Shown here piece by piece: positions 35,687 to 48,136 of a DNA stretch of 64,000 nucleotides. Under the pieces are notes generated by a model. That model was not told the DNA's origin, did no database searches, and worked only from the letters and a program-made list of their open reading frames with translations. Source of the DNA: Lasiosphaeris hirsuta (lineage: Eukaryota > Ascomycota > Sordariomycetes > Sordariales > Lasiosphaeriaceae); contig JAUKUA010000002.1 of NCBI GenBank assembly GCA_030549175.1, positions 4,030,001 through 4,094,000 on the forward strand, written 5' to 3'. Position 1 is the first letter of the stretch, and the number at the start of each line of letters is the position of its first letter. A program made the translations under genes and the position numbers.

Positions 35687-38600
35687 ATGTCTACCCCCGC
35701 TGCCGCCCCTCAGGGCTTTCGCCAGCTCCCCCTGAAGTTCGATGTCCCCGACGGCATCAACAAGCGCGTCGACTTGCCTCCCGAGGCTTACATGAGGAAG
35801 CCGGAACCCTTCCCTCGTCGTCCCGGCTACAACAAGGCTGGTCAGCCAATCAGAGTCCAAGCCAATCAATTTCGTGTGAAGTCGGTCTCCAACGTCGACG
35901 TCTTCACGTATGATGTAAGGGTCTAGCGAATACACAGGTGCAAGTTTTTGGCAAAGCTAACTTCCCTCCAGGTCGCTGTGAGCCCCGATCCCAAGCACTC
36001 AATTATCTACGAGAAGATCTGGGCGCTCCCCATCGTCAAGCAGAAACTTGCGACGTTCAAGCATCCCTGGATCTACGACAACAAGGCATTGGCCTGGTAA
36101 GCGCACCGCAAGATACTTTCTCCTACGTACAGCCTCTGACATGATTTTACCAGGTCGATGAACAAGGTGCCTGGAGATCGCATGCTCATGGCCGTTGACC
36201 TTGGCGTGCCCGAGGGAAGACCGGGCAAGCCGAACAACATGTACAATCTCACCCTCCGAATCACTGGCACGGTTCGCCTGGCCGCTCTCAACTCCTATCT
36301 GAAGGGCAGCGCTTCATGGGACACGGGAGTCCTCGAGTGCATGAGTAAGCATTTGTGGCCAACAGCAGTTTCTACTCCGTCCAGCTACTGACTGCTTTTA
36401 GGCTTCCTTGACCATGTTCTTCGGCAAGGCGCTATGGAGCGCTTCAAGCTGATCAAGCGTTCTTTCTTCAACCTCGAATCCCAAACCATGCAGTTTAACG
36501 ACTACACCGAGGCTGTCAAGGGCATCTACTCCGCAATTCGCCTGAACGATGTTTGTCCCCTCCGATCCTTGCGTTGTGAATTCCCAAAGCTAACCTTGCT
36601 CTCAGTCCATCAACTCGGGTGGTCGCGGCCTCGGAGTCAATGTTGACGTCTCCAACCAGACTTTCTGGGTCGGCCAGAAGTTTGAGCAGCTCGTTCGCAA
36701 CTTTGTGAATGCTCTTGGCGGCAGATCCAGCAGTAAGTTTGGTAGCCTTTTTACTTCTCAGCCAATGCTAACTTGCCACAGACCTCCAGTATTTGGACGT
36801 CAACAGAAAGCTGCTGCCGGTCAAGAATGGCGCTTCATGGGCCCCCTCTGAGACTTTCAAGGCTCTGAAGCGCCTGCAAAAGGTCAAGTTTGTCACCACC
36901 CACTCGAAGGACTCCAAGGTCTACTCGGTTGGCCGCTTTGCCTTTGATGCGAAGTATGGCGCGGATGGTGCCAACGCAAAGAAGGTCGTGTTCCTGAGAA
37001 GGGTCGAAGGCCAGGACGAGCCGGTCGAGACCAGCATCTACGACTACTACGCTCAGCGGTACAATGTCCGCCTCCAGTACTGGTGGTTTCCTCTCATCGA
37101 GACCACCAAGAAGGGCTATTTTCCGTTTGAGCTTTGCCTGGTTGAGCGCCTGAACCCGTACCCTTTCAAGCTGGATGGCGATCAGGTATGTTTCTTGAAT
37201 ATGTGTGCCAGGCCAAGTGTTAACATGTGTCGAATAGACTCAGAAGATGATCAGATTCGCCGTCCAGCGACCTGCGGAGCGCAAGGCGGAAATCATGAAC
37301 AGTGTGGCCAACCTGAACTGGGCCGGAGATAGATATCTCAAATCCTTTGGCATCAGCATCGACCCCCAGATGCCCGTTATTCCGGCTCGACTCCTGAAGA
37401 ATCCCGAGATCGAGTTCGCCGCGAAGAGCAAACTCGACCCCAGGACCACTGGCCGTTGGGACCTTCGGGGCAAGAAATTCGTCAAGCCCAACCTGCAGCC
37501 CCTCAAATCTTGGGGTTTTGTCGCTCTTCAGAACACAGTCGACATGAAGACTCTCGAAAACTTCGCCAATGTTTTCACGGCTACCTACAGAGGCCATGGG
37601 GGCATCATTGAGAGTAAACCCTATCTCGACGTCATACCGTCCCACGTATCCCCGACCCCTGAGCAGGTCGTCACCGTGAGCTACCAGAAGTGTGGCGCCC
37701 ACCAAAAGGTGGTGCCGCAGCTCCTCTTCTTCGTCGTGAAGGAAAAGGCGGCCTTCCCCTACGAAAAAATGAAGGCAGCCGCCGACTGCCGGCACGGAAT
37801 TCCCTCGCAGATGGTTCTAGCTCAGAAGGTAAGGCAGGCTCAACCGCAGTACTGCTCGAACGTCAGCATGAAGGTCAATGCGAAGCTTGGTGGACAGACG
37901 TCAAGAATCTTTGGCGATACCTTCAACAAGGTCCCCACCATGTTCATTGGTGTTGATGTTTCTCATGCGGCTCCCGGCTCACAGCAGCCATCGATGGCAG
38001 CCATGTGCGCCTCTGTGGACAAGGACGCAGCAATTTACGATGCTGCTGTCCAGACAAATGGATGGCGCACTGAGATCCTGACGCCCGAGAACACCAACCA
38101 GATGCTCGGCCCGATGATTGAGGATTTCCGTGGCCGCAACAGAGTTCAGATCGAGCACGTCTTCTACATGCGTGACGGTGTGTCCGAGGGTCAGTTCGCT
38201 CACGTCATCGAATACGAACTCACAGAGATCAAGAAGACTTTCATGGAGATACAAAACAAGATCCCCAAGATCACGGTCATCATTGCCACGAAGCGTCACC
38301 ACATTCGCTTCTTCCCGGAGAGAGGCGACCGCAACGGGAATTGTTTCCCCGGAACACTTGTGGAGCGTGAGGTCACCCACCCATTCCAGTATGATTTCTA
38401 CCTCTGCAGCCACTCGGCCATCCAGGGCACTGCCCGACCCGTGCACTACAACGTCATCCATGACGAGATCAAGAAGAGCCCCGACGATCTCCAGAAGATG
38501 ATCTACCAGCATTGCTACCAGTATTGTCGCTCAACCACACCGGTTTCTCTGCATCCGGCTGTGTATTACGCCCATCTGGCCAGCAACCGGGGGCGCGCAC

Positions 38601-38764
38601 ATGAGCCGGACACCACCGCCCAGGCGTCTGGCACGAAGAGCCAGCAGGGCCCCACGGTCACGTCGGCTCTTCAAAACTTGCCTTGCAATAAAGTCGAGCC
38701 TCTGGGCAAAACTGCCCACCCCTCGATGCTGGGTCTTCTGGCCAAGAGAATGTGGTTTGTCTAA
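35687..38764 (+). CDS. qde-2: Argonaute (QDE-2-type slicer)
   Basis: Guide-RNA-binding slicer of the RNA interference (quelling) pathway. Exons 35687-35914, 35972-36096, 36154-36344, 36402-36550, 36606-36732, 36782-37185 and 37238-38764 give about 916 aa, close to Neurospora QDE-2. The domains in order are N, linker (DUF1785-type, SGGRGLGVNVDVSNQTFW), PAZ, MID and PIWI. The PIWI catalytic tetrad appears complete: D648 in FIGVDVSHAAP, E687 in WRTEILTPE, D721 in FYMRDGVSEGQF and H811 in PVHYNVIHDE. It should therefore be cleavage-competent, by inference. The C-terminus (AKRMWFV) resembles the hydrophobic end of other Argonautes. No Dicer, QIP or RdRP gene lies in this window. The gene symbol reflects family type, not a proven orthologue. 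Confidence 0.95.
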
Positions 38765-39890
38765 GGGCGGATTGAGGACGGGGCTTCCACCCAGAGGAAG
38801 GTGACCACTTGGTGGACACGGCACCTGGTACTGGGGGGAGTGCATTCCAACCGCGCTTTGCACACGCATGGCCTCTCTCATTGGATCTGACCGACAGAAC
38901 CTTTGAGTCTTTTTTTTTTTCCACAGCCGCCTGACATACTGCAGGTGACTCTCTCTTCGCGCAGATTTTTCGATTTTTTGGGGCGAGCTTGGACGTAGCG
39001 GTGGTATGGGGAGGACAGATTTCGACAGAGCTCTATGAGTCTCCATATCCGAGGAAACCTGCAAGCAAGTCCATACATAGCAATAAGCCATACATAGCAA
39101 TGGAGCGAGCATTGATCTCTACAATGTTCTCGACAGTGACTTGTGACGTGAAATAAATAGGCTACAGCATCGTGACATTTTGCCAAGACTTCCGAGAGTC
39201 TCCAGGTTTCTCGAAAGCTAGGGTATCGATATCCCTCACTCTGCAGTTCCCATGGGACGAACCCTTCAGTATGTGACACTGGCTGACATGAGCAGGCAAA
39301 CCTAAACTCCATGTAGCAATTTTGCAGCAGTGAGATCAAAGCAGAAATTGGAGAGGCAGTCTCAGGGCAATGGTGGGTATGTGGCTTGATTGCGGGATTG
39401 AAGACTGATGGGAGAGCCTAGGGTCTTTCTCATTCCACACAGGATGAGGGTGCATTCACGTAAATTCAAGAGGTTTTAGGTATATTTTGCGGATGCGTGT
39501 AGATGCATGGCTATTTACGAGTTTGAAGTGGTTGTGCTGCGCAGCTTGTAGATAACCCCTGTTCTGCTCGTCGACTGCGCAACGGTGGGTGAGGAAGGCT
39601 GACTAACCGGCGGCGCCTGGTTAAGATGTCGTCAACGGACGACTTGACGACTCCTCCATTGGCTCATCGTTCTTTGAGCGCTGTCCCTTTGGTGTCGCTC
39701 AACTCCAACAATGATAATACCTAACAATGACCACCCACTGCGAAACAGCACACCACAGGTATCTCGAGACCAACAAGGGGCAACTTCGACAATCATGACG
39801 GCGTAATCGATTCGCCACAAACATCCACCAGTCCAGCCTAAACTAAAAAAGAACCAGCCGCCCTGCTCAGTCCAAAAACCAAGAAACCCT
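38765..39890. other. Convergent 3' flanks Argonaute / SRO7
   Basis: A 1126-base region between two stop codons. It contains a T run at about 38911-38920 and a short direct repeat CCATACATAGCAAT at about 39071 and 39089. No coding frame was supported. Confidence 0.55.
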
Positions 39891-42800
39891 CTACATAAAA
39901 GTCTTCTTCAACCCGCCCAGCAGCAAACCCCTCTTCTGATTCTTCACATACTTGTTCACGTCGTCCGCCCAACCCGAAGACTCCTTCTGCAAGTCGCCGA
40001 CACTATCACTCATGATATTCAGCTTCTCCGCCCTCTCCGCCACCTGCCTCGACAAGTAATCACCCCAGCCCTCTTGGCTCGAGCCCGCCCTCGACGCGCC
40101 CGCCGCGGGCCTCGCCGATCTCTGCTCTGCCGCGGCCGCGGCGATCATCCTCGCGCTCGGTGGCCGGTCTGGCCCGCCAATCAGCAGATCCAAGTCCGTC
40201 GGGCTGATATACTGCGTGCCCGAGATCCACTGGAAGTTGCTGATGGTCGGGCGGGGCGGCATCGCGAGCTCGGGGTTGATGAGAGTATCGTTCGAATTCT
40301 CGAGCGTTTTACCGACCCCCCAGACGGGGAGAACGGCAATTTCCGAGGGCCCTGTCCACCCAAAGACGTCTCCTGTCTTGGTGACACTGGCGGCGATGGT
40401 TCGACTGGCGTCGAGCATAGGCAGCGACTTGCGGCCGATTTCCTTGAGGGCAGGAATCGAGTAGGCCCTTGTTGTGCGGTCGCCAAAGAGGGCGACTATG
40501 GCGAAGCCGTGCTGGGGAAACTCGGTGACGGCAGCAGCATCGCAGAGTTGATCGTCGAATGATTTGGAGGCGCCTTTGCCGGTAGCCGGTTTGAACAGGC
40601 GGATTTCGGTTTGGGTGACTGACACGGATCTTAGTATTTTCAAGGTCACCCGAGAACACAAAATGGACTTACCGACAACAAGAATTCCATTGATCTGGCG
40701 GCCCTCCCTCAAACTCGCGACAACAGGGCCAGTAGCGGCCGCAGCATGCCCCGTGTCGGCGTTTATCGGGCAGATAGCGATAACCTTGTCGCTGAAGTTT
40801 GCTACGCCCACCAGCTTGGCCGAGTAGCCTTCGCCTGTTGGCAAAAGCTTGAAGGTGGCCACCCGCCCCATGTTCGTTCCTACGAAGCATGCAATGCTCG
40901 AGTAATTATCACCATCAAGCGTCATAACGCCAAACTCAATCGCCACAGGCCAGTCCCTGGCCGAGGAGCCGTGGTGGCTCTTGAGAAACAACGGCCTCTT
41001 CTCTGACTTGAGAAACTCGGCTGTGGGCGCATGGAATATGATGGATGGCCCTCTGAGGTCGATGATGCTGAGAAAGCCAGCCTCTGAACCGACCGCGATA
41101 AACCCTACGTTCGAGACAGACAGAGCACTGATAGGGCCCTGCATCATCTCGTAGAGGATAAAGGGCTGGAGTCCTTCTTTCAGAGATGGCTCGGCCCTAG
41201 AGCTGATATTTGTGATGCCGCCCGGGTTGGGATCTATTGGCTTGGCCTCGTCACGACCAAAGTACTTGTTCCCTCCCCACCTGAATATGACCACTTCCCC
41301 CGCTCTTGTACCGGCGGCAAACTCTCCGGTCACCTCGGCCATATCTAGCGCAGTAATGTCAACATCCTCGTACCGATGGAGAGCCCTTGCGACATCAACC
41401 TGGAGCTGAGAGGGGTTCTCGATCTCGTCGTCGTAACCAACATCCCAGATGCGGACTGTGCTGTCTGCATGAGCAACTTGGACAATATTCCGCCCATCGT
41501 ACCATCTCCTGCGTCTTGTGGCTTCAACTCCGCCTCTGAGAAAGGGTTCTCCTTGGTTGCGCTTCTCAATCATACCTAGCCAACGATCCCGAGCCAGCGT
41601 CGAAACAGAGACCTTTTGCACAAAGGGGTGGACAAATGAAACACTAGGGTGAAGCATATTCGTGGGACTGATGGGATAGCCGGAAGGAAAACTCATAGTT
41701 ACAATCTCACCAGAGGAGAGCATGGTAAGAATAGCAATAGGATCTTGAGCACCGGCGTAATGGGGCGAGTGTCGGGAGATCAAGCAAAAGCCTAGAACAT
41801 CGGCTCCGGGAGGGGTTTCCAGGGTCACCCTCCGCTTGCCCTCGAAGTGGTTTGTGAGCACCTCCCACGAGGAGGTTGCGTATACTGGTGTTGGCCCCAA
41901 CTCCAGGAAGCTTAGCCAGTTCTGTGCGTCATCCTGCGCATGACCTCCAGCAATCAAGAGGCCGGTATCGTCAGGGTTATCTTTGCAGCACCACGAAATC
42001 CTGGTGAATGGTACCACTACCTTAGGTGGACCTGTGGACGTTGAAGGGGCGTTGATCCTTGTTTTGTAGATAGACCTCGCCGCAACAACCCGGCCATCCT
42101 TGGGGTCCCAGAACACAAGGCTACCGTCAACATGGGCGGTCAGGACAAATGTACCGGTCGGGTGCCAGAGCGCGTGGGTCAATCGAGGTCTCCGGGCGTC
42201 CTTGGTGACTTCTCCATTGCCGCCAGGGGCGCCAGGAGGAACCTGGTATTCAAAGAATTTGATGGGCATGTTCTGCTTGAACGAATAGATGACGGCGCCA
42301 TGTGAATAGGTAATCAGCAGCTGGCCAATGTCCCTTGGGTGCAGCTGTATCCCCAACAGAGTCACGGCCCTGGCATTGGGATCGCGCTCGCGCCAGAAGT
42401 TGGGAATGCGAAAGATGGCCGTGCGCTCCCTGTCGAGGTCATAGGCGCAGATGTCACCATTCTGCAGGCCGACGAAGACCCAATCCAGCATGGGATCTGT
42501 GAGCATGCAGACGTCGGCCGAGTATGTGGCCCTGGAGATCTGTTCGCCGGTGTTGAGGTCCCATACGGCGATCTCATGGTGGCTATCACGGCTGATCAAG
42601 CGGTTGGCAACGAAGCTCAGCTCGCGGAGCGAGGTGCGGCGGTGCGGCGTGAGCCACTTATGGACACGACGCTGGCCAAAGACATATATCTGGCCAGGCC
42701 CATACTTGGACTCGTTTGTGCCAATTGCGAGGAGGGACTGGACGGGGTCATAGGCAAGACAGCTGTTGTGACGATGTTAGCGTTGTGTTGGGAGCTACCC

Positions 42801-42980
42801 CACCAGATCCACGGATGGCCGAGGGGCCACTTGAAGGTAACGGCTGCGATGGCGAACTGACCTGATCTGCGAGTTGATGCCAAAGCGTGCTTGCTCGTCT
42901 GGAGCAAACAAAATCGGGGTAATGCCCGCAGAAAGGTCATTCTGCATGCCCGTCTGCTTTCCCCTCAGAAACCCAGCCAT
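39891..42980 (-). CDS. SRO7: Sro7/Lgl/tomosyn-family WD40 exocytosis regulator
   Basis: Lethal-giant-larvae homologue that binds the exocytic t-SNARE Sec9 and Rab Sec4 to control polarised secretion. Minus-strand exons 42980-42862, 42762-40673 and 40618-39891 give about 978 aa. Intron 1 has GTCAGT/ACAG ends and joins INSQI to SCLAYDPVQSLLAIGTN. Intron 2 (40619-40672, 54 nt) is a stopless multiple of three, recognised by GTAAGT/TCAG and an ACTAA branch-like site. WD40 blades fill the first ~850 residues (HEIAVWDLNTGEQI, DGSLVFWDPKDGR, DSTVRIWDVGYD). The C-terminal ~60 residues (GWGDYLSRQVAERAEKLNIM ... GWADDVNKY) form a degenerate R-SNARE-like tail of the tomosyn type. The start is the ATG of MAGFLRGKQ. 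Confidence 0.92.
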
Positions 42981-43734
42981 TTCGATGGTGTTGATGGCGA
43001 AGAGAGCGGCGCACTGGGCAGTCTGAGGCGATGCTAAGAGAGACCCATCGTGCTTCTTGTTAGCGACGTGGGGTTCCAACACCCTCAGCCCAAGAACAAA
43101 GAGCCAGCTGTGCTGCCTGCAGACACATCATATAATGCCGAAGCTAATCCGTTCTAGGAAGTACCTAGGTTGAATAACCTGCATCCACTTCTAACGTCAT
43201 CAGCTCCAGGGACCATGCCCGCTGACGTAAATGGTTGTTGCAGGGTGGGGAGCCCTGTTATCTGTCAGCCGCTCACTGCGCGTTGCCTGCTTGGCCGCAA
43301 GTGGTGCAGAAAAGGGGTAAATGTCAGGGACCTCGAGAAGGAATCAAGACGCGACTTTCTCAGTTCTCAGTAGCCAGGGACGAAACACAGTTGTGCAGCT
43401 AGGCCATGGCATCCTTATTAACGGCAGATTCGGACAATGATCTGCTTGCTATCTAAACCAGCAGTTAGATAAACTCAGTATCGGCCTGAGGGTCTCTGTT
43501 TGCTGCGATAGCTGCTCGCGTGCTGATTTGCCTTCGTCCCTCCCAGTGCTCAACTGTGTTATGTGAGACGAACCGCACGCAGACAACATGCACTCCACCA
43601 ACAGCAAACATCTACAACTCATAACGGGCAAGTGAATTCACCAGTACCAAGATTCGCACATCCCGACCCAAACCCATTCGCGAATTTACTTGATGGGAAT
43701 CTCATCTGCCACCCCGCGCAAGACGCGGCACTAT

Positions 43735-43741
43735 GGCTAAA
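43735..43741 (+). promoter_or_regulatory. Candidate Xyr1/XlnR site (GGCTAAA)
   Basis: GGCTAAA lies about 212 bases upstream of the GH3 start. This motif is the known core of the (hemi)cellulase activator in filamentous ascomycetes. A single copy has limited weight. Confidence 0.35.
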
Positions 43742-43856
43742 CACATATCGGCTTGCCGGTACCTGCATTCTGCCCTGCACAGGAGCCCATCTGCACCACG
43801 GCTCGGTAGTATTTCAACCTGCGGGGCGACAGACAAATCCAGTGCTGTCCAGGTTC

Positions 43857-43863
43857 TTATAAG
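43857..43863 (+). promoter_or_regulatory. Candidate TATA box of the GH3 gene
   Basis: TTATAAG lies about 90 bases before the ATG at 43947, a reasonable distance for a short fungal leader. Confidence 0.4.
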
Positions 43864-43946
43864 ACGGCGATCGATGGCGCGTTTCCTCTCCCTAACGGCC
43901 CTGCCTATCACCCAGTGTCCTTCGCCCAACCCCCCGCCAACCCAAC

Positions 43947-46751
43947 ATGGGCATCCTCAGCATCCTTACCGCCCTCGCGGCGGTGACCATCACATTCCTA
44001 GGGTCGACAGCCGCCGACGTCCCGCCCGCCGCCGCCGCCGCCGGTTCTCCTTCGCCTTGGGCCACGGGCCGCGGTGCGGGGGGCTGGGACGAGGCGTACA
44101 CGAAGGCGAGCGAGTTTGTGGGCCAGTTGACGCTGGTCGAGAAGGTCAACCTCACGACCGGGACCGGGTGGGAGGCCGATGTGTGCATCGGAATGACGGG
44201 GTCGGTGCCGCGGCTAGGGTTCGCCGGGTTTTGCTTGCAGGACGGGCCCCTAGGGGTCCGGTACAGTAGGTTCTTCCAAGGGACTGGGGGCGGCGGGGTT
44301 GGGGCTGACGTGGTGGCAGCGACGAAGAACTCGGCGTTTCCCGCCGGGATCAATCTCGGGGCGACGTTTAGTCGGAGGTTGATGAGGTTGAGGGGGGAGG
44401 CGATGGGCGAGGAGTTTAGGGGGAAGGGCATTGATGTGCAGCTTGGCCCGGCTGCGGGGCCGTTGGGACGGGTGCCGCAGGGGGGGAGGAATTGGGAGGG
44501 ATTTAGGTGAGTTGTGTGTTGGGTTCTGGCTAAGGAGAAAGTTAGCTGACGGAGGGCAGTCCCGACCCGTATCTCACGGGTATTGGTATGGCCGAGACGA
44601 TCCAGGGGATCCAAAGCCGTGGAGTCATTGCTTGCGCTAAGCACTACATCCTCAACGAGCAAGAGCACTATCGTGGAAGCATCAGTGTTAAGATAGACGA
44701 TCGGACGATGCACGAGCTCTATCTCTGGCCCTTTGCGGACGCAGTACGTGCCGGAGTCGGCTCCGTGATGTGCTCGTACAACAAGATCCACGGGGATTAC
44801 TCTTGTGAGAACAGTTGGACGACCAACTATCTGCTGAAGAACGAGCTCAACTTCCAAGGGTTTGGTGAGTGCTTCCCCCCGACACAGCAACCCAACAACT
44901 AACAACTCCCAAGTCATGTCCGACTGGGGCGCACAGCACACGACCCTCGGCTCCGCCCTCAGCGGCCTAGACATGGCGATGCCTGGCGATGGCGGTGCAC
45001 CACCCTACCGTTCCCTATGGGGCGGGGCCCTAACAGAAGCCATCCTCTCAGGTACCGTCCCACAATGGCGCCTCGACGACATGGTCGTCCGCATCATGGC
45101 GGCCTACTTCAAGGTGCACACGGGCGCCTTCGCGTCGCGGCCCGCGCCCAACTTCTCGGCCTGGACCAACGCCAGCGTCGGGCCACTCCATCCATCTTCC
45201 AACAGCACCTGGACTGTCGTGAACTCCTTTGTCGACGTCCAGTCCACCCACGCCGCCCTCATCCGCGAGATCGGCGCCAAGTCCACCGTCCTCCTCAAGA
45301 ACACCGCCCGCGCGCTCCCTCTCCACAGCCTCCTCAAGTCCCTCGCCGTCATCGGCCGGGACGCCCAGAACATCCCCGGCGGACCGAACGCCTGCTCCGA
45401 GCGCGCGTGTATCAACGGGACTGTGGCCATGGGGTATGGTAGTGGCACGGCTGAGTTCCCCTATTTGGTGTCCCCAGCGACGGCGTTGCAGCTGCGGGCT
45501 GCGGCCGACGGGGCGGCGTTTACCAATGCGGTGGCAAACTGGGACTTGGAGGCGGCTAGGGGAGCGGCCAGGGGGAAGGATGTAGCGATTGTATTCGCGA
45601 CGGCGACGGCGGGGGAGAACTTCGTTGTGGTGGACGGGAACGCAGGGGATCGCAACAACCTGACGTTGTGGGACAATGGAGATGCGTTGATCAGGGCGGT
45701 GGCCGGGGTGAATAACAACACCGTGGTGGTGCTGCATACCGCCGGGCCGGTGCTGGTAGAGGAGATTTCGAAGAATCCGAATGTGACGGCCATTTTGTGG
45801 GCTGGGTTTCCCGGCCAGGAGTCGGGGAACAGCCTCGTTGATGTCCTGTACGGAGTGGTAAATCCTCAGGGACGGAGTCCATTCACGTGGGGAAAGGATG
45901 TCAAGGATTACGGAGCTGAGCTGCTGTTCCAGGCGCCGGACCCGAGGAAGCCGGAGCAGAGCTTTGACGAGGGCGTTTTTATCGACTATCGCCACTTCCA
46001 GAAAGCGGGCATCGAACCGACGTATGAGTTTGGCTTTGGGCTGAGCTATACCGAGTTTGACTACAGCGGGCTGAAGATCGTGGTGCAGAACTCGACGGCG
46101 GGGGCTACGGTCCCGAGTCAGGTCGTTGCACACGGCATCACGGAGCCTGCACCGACATACGGTACGGTGAACAAGAACGTGACGGCAAATGTGGCGCCTG
46201 AGGGTTTCAAAAAGCTGGTACCGTACGTCTACCCCTGGCTGAGCAGCGCAAATGTCAGTCTCGCGAGGACAGGCAGTAGTAGCCCGTCGACTGCCACAAA
46301 CGGCTCGGCCCAACCTGTCCTACCCGCCGGAGGGGCTCCGGGAGGGAATCCGGGGCTGTATGAGGTGCTGTACACGATCTCGGCCAAGATCAAGAATATT
46401 GGGAAGGTTGCGGGGACTGAGATCCCGCAGTTGGTGAGTTTACCCCTATTCCGTTTACTGGAAGCGAGGGCTTTGCTGACGGTGACTGCTTAGTATGTCC
46501 AACTTGGTGGTGAGGAGAATCCATGGGGTGTACTCCGCGGCTTCGACGAGGTCGTTCTCGAGCCAGGCGAGACCAAGACGGTCACGTTTGAGCTGACGCG
46601 GAGGGATATCAGCAACTGGAACACAACAAGTCAAAACTGGGAGATCGGGAATAAAGAGAAGGTTGTTTTTATTGGGCAGAGTTCTTCGAGAATCAGATTG
46701 AACTCGACCCTGCCAGTCCTTCCCGGCTTATTGTGGAGGAGCTATGATTGA
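43947..46751 (+). CDS. Secreted GH3 beta-glucosidase
   Basis: Glycoside hydrolase family 3 enzyme that releases glucose from cellobiose and short beta-glucans, predicted extracellular. Exons 43947-44506, 44560-44864, 44914-46433 and 46494-46751 give about 880 aa, a usual fungal length. A signal peptide is visible ([19 protein letters not shown]). The TIM-barrel domain carries [35 protein letters not shown] (across intron 1), [16 protein letters not shown] and the nucleophile segment [10 protein letters not shown] with Asp292, across intron 2. The second domain has [20 protein letters not shown], near the acid/base region. A fibronectin III-like domain ends the protein ([16 protein letters not shown]). 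Several N-glycosylation sequons are present. Splice ends are GTGAGT with AG acceptors. The 3' end is 200 bases from the AA9 gene. Confidence 0.95.
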
Positions 46752-46951
46752 TGTTGGCGCTCAGGGGTAACGTTACATGCTGAAAAGAGAGGAAAAGGAT
46801 GCAGTGGGGCTCAAACGGCATCATTGGCGTAATGGCAAGCGAATTGGAAACCAAGAAATCGACAGGATATACAACAAGTTAGACAAACAAGTGCTAGAAT
46901 GGCAATACGCTATGCTTGGGCAAAACAACCGACGACTTCCCACGGCGCTCT

Positions 46952-48043
46952 CTACGAGCACTGGTGATAATATGCATTGATCTCCTTGCAAGTCAACCCT
47001 GACGCGCACGTTGTGCATCCGCTAAAGTTACTTCCACCGCACTGTGCCCACTGAGCCGCCGCGCAACTCGGCGCTTCCTCCTCCTCGGCAGCTGGTGCGG
47101 GGGCCTCGGGCGTTGCCGCGGGCACAGCAACGGTAAGCAACGTCGTTGGGGCGGCAACGCTGGGGCTGCCGTTGGGCGATGCCGCGGCACCCCCTGAGGC
47201 GCTGCAAGTAAAGACAGAGGGGCCTGGAATGGTGTATTTGCTCGATGCCGTTAACGAGTAGATATTGACGAGGATGCCGGGGTCATTAGCCTTATATATG
47301 CCGGGGATGCTGTACGTCTTGGGGGATGCCGTGCCTGAGCCCCCGACGATGTTGATTTGGGCGCATTCCATATACAGCTGCGCACCTGCTGACGAGCCGG
47401 CGCCGTGCAGGGCGATCATTTCGGCCCGGAGGAGGTATTGGCCGTTAGGGAGGCAGGCCGGGATATCACTATATGGCCGCAAGCATCAGCATCCAATGAT
47501 AGAATGCAGAAGGGAATTTCCCAGGAACTTACATATAATGAAGGCCACCATTACTAATGACAGTGCTGGTACCCCACTGGCCGTTTTTATAACCGTCCTC
47601 CTGAATCTTGAACCTAATGTTGTGGCATGGTGTATCAGTAAGACTTGTTCAAGTAACGACACTGGCTCAAGAGTCTCTCACCATCCGCCGCCAACACCAG
47701 AATCCGTGAGAGCGTTATCAACCTTCTTGAGGTAGGCAAGGGTCGGGCCCTTGTGGCTGGGATCCATCACGTTGCTGGATCCGGCTGTGAGGGTGTGTCT
47801 CCAGATTGCCTTGACAGTCGTTCCCGCCGTAACTGTGATGACCTCCTTGGATGGCGTGGTCGGGTTTGGTCCCCCATTGCAGGCGAGGGCGTTGCTGGCC
47901 ACGTCCGTGATGGGGCCGTCGTATGTCGGCGTCCGAACGGCGTGCGATACAGGATATGATTTGCCGCTGGCCTCGAGGCTGACGAATATCGTGTGAGCGG
48001 AGGCCGCTGAAGCAGCCACAAGGAGTGCGAGACCCTTCATCAT
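46952..48043 (-). CDS. AA9 lytic polysaccharide monooxygenase with CBM1
   Basis: Secreted copper enzyme that oxidatively cleaves cellulose and boosts cellulases. Minus-strand exons 48043-47682, 47613-47533 and 47468-46952 give about 319 aa. A 16-residue signal peptide ends SAASA, so the mature protein starts with His17 ([10 protein letters not shown]), the first ligand of the histidine brace. The second ligand is His97 in [13 protein letters not shown]. The axial Tyr is in [12 protein letters not shown]. After a Ser/Thr/Ala/Pro linker with a Glu run comes a CBM1 cellulose-binding module ([18 protein letters not shown] ... YYHQCS). Introns have GTGAGA/TTAG and GTAAGT/ATAG ends. The start uses the first of two adjacent ATGs. 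Confidence 0.95.
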
Positions 48044-48129
48044 GGAGTTGACGGGAATTATCCTCTAGAAATCTTCTAGTGCGAATCCTGGTAGGCGAAG
48101 GACATTATGGACAGAGATTGGGTGGGATA

Positions 48130-48136
48130 TTATATA
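48130..48136 (-). promoter_or_regulatory. Candidate TATA box of the AA9 gene
   Basis: TATATAA on the minus strand, about 87 bases before the AA9 start codon. Confidence 0.4.

Larger units (their letters stand above)
42981..43946. promoter_or_regulatory. Divergent region SRO7 / GH3 beta-glucosidase
   Basis: A 966-base head-to-head region. On the GH3 side it has a GGCTAAA (43735), CreA-type SYGGRG matches (for example CCCCGC near 43712 and GCGGGG near 43823) and a TTATAAG (43857). These fit carbon-source control but are short motifs that occur by chance. Confidence 0.45.

Noticed and set aside
43892..44974. 360-residue minus-strand open frame over the GH3 5' exons
   Set aside because: Antisense shadow that also spans two well-supported GH3 introns.
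45048..46313. 421-residue open frame antisense to the GH3 gene
   Set aside because: Shadow frame caused by the high GC at third positions of the GH3 coding strand; no family resemblance, and the sense frame is certain.
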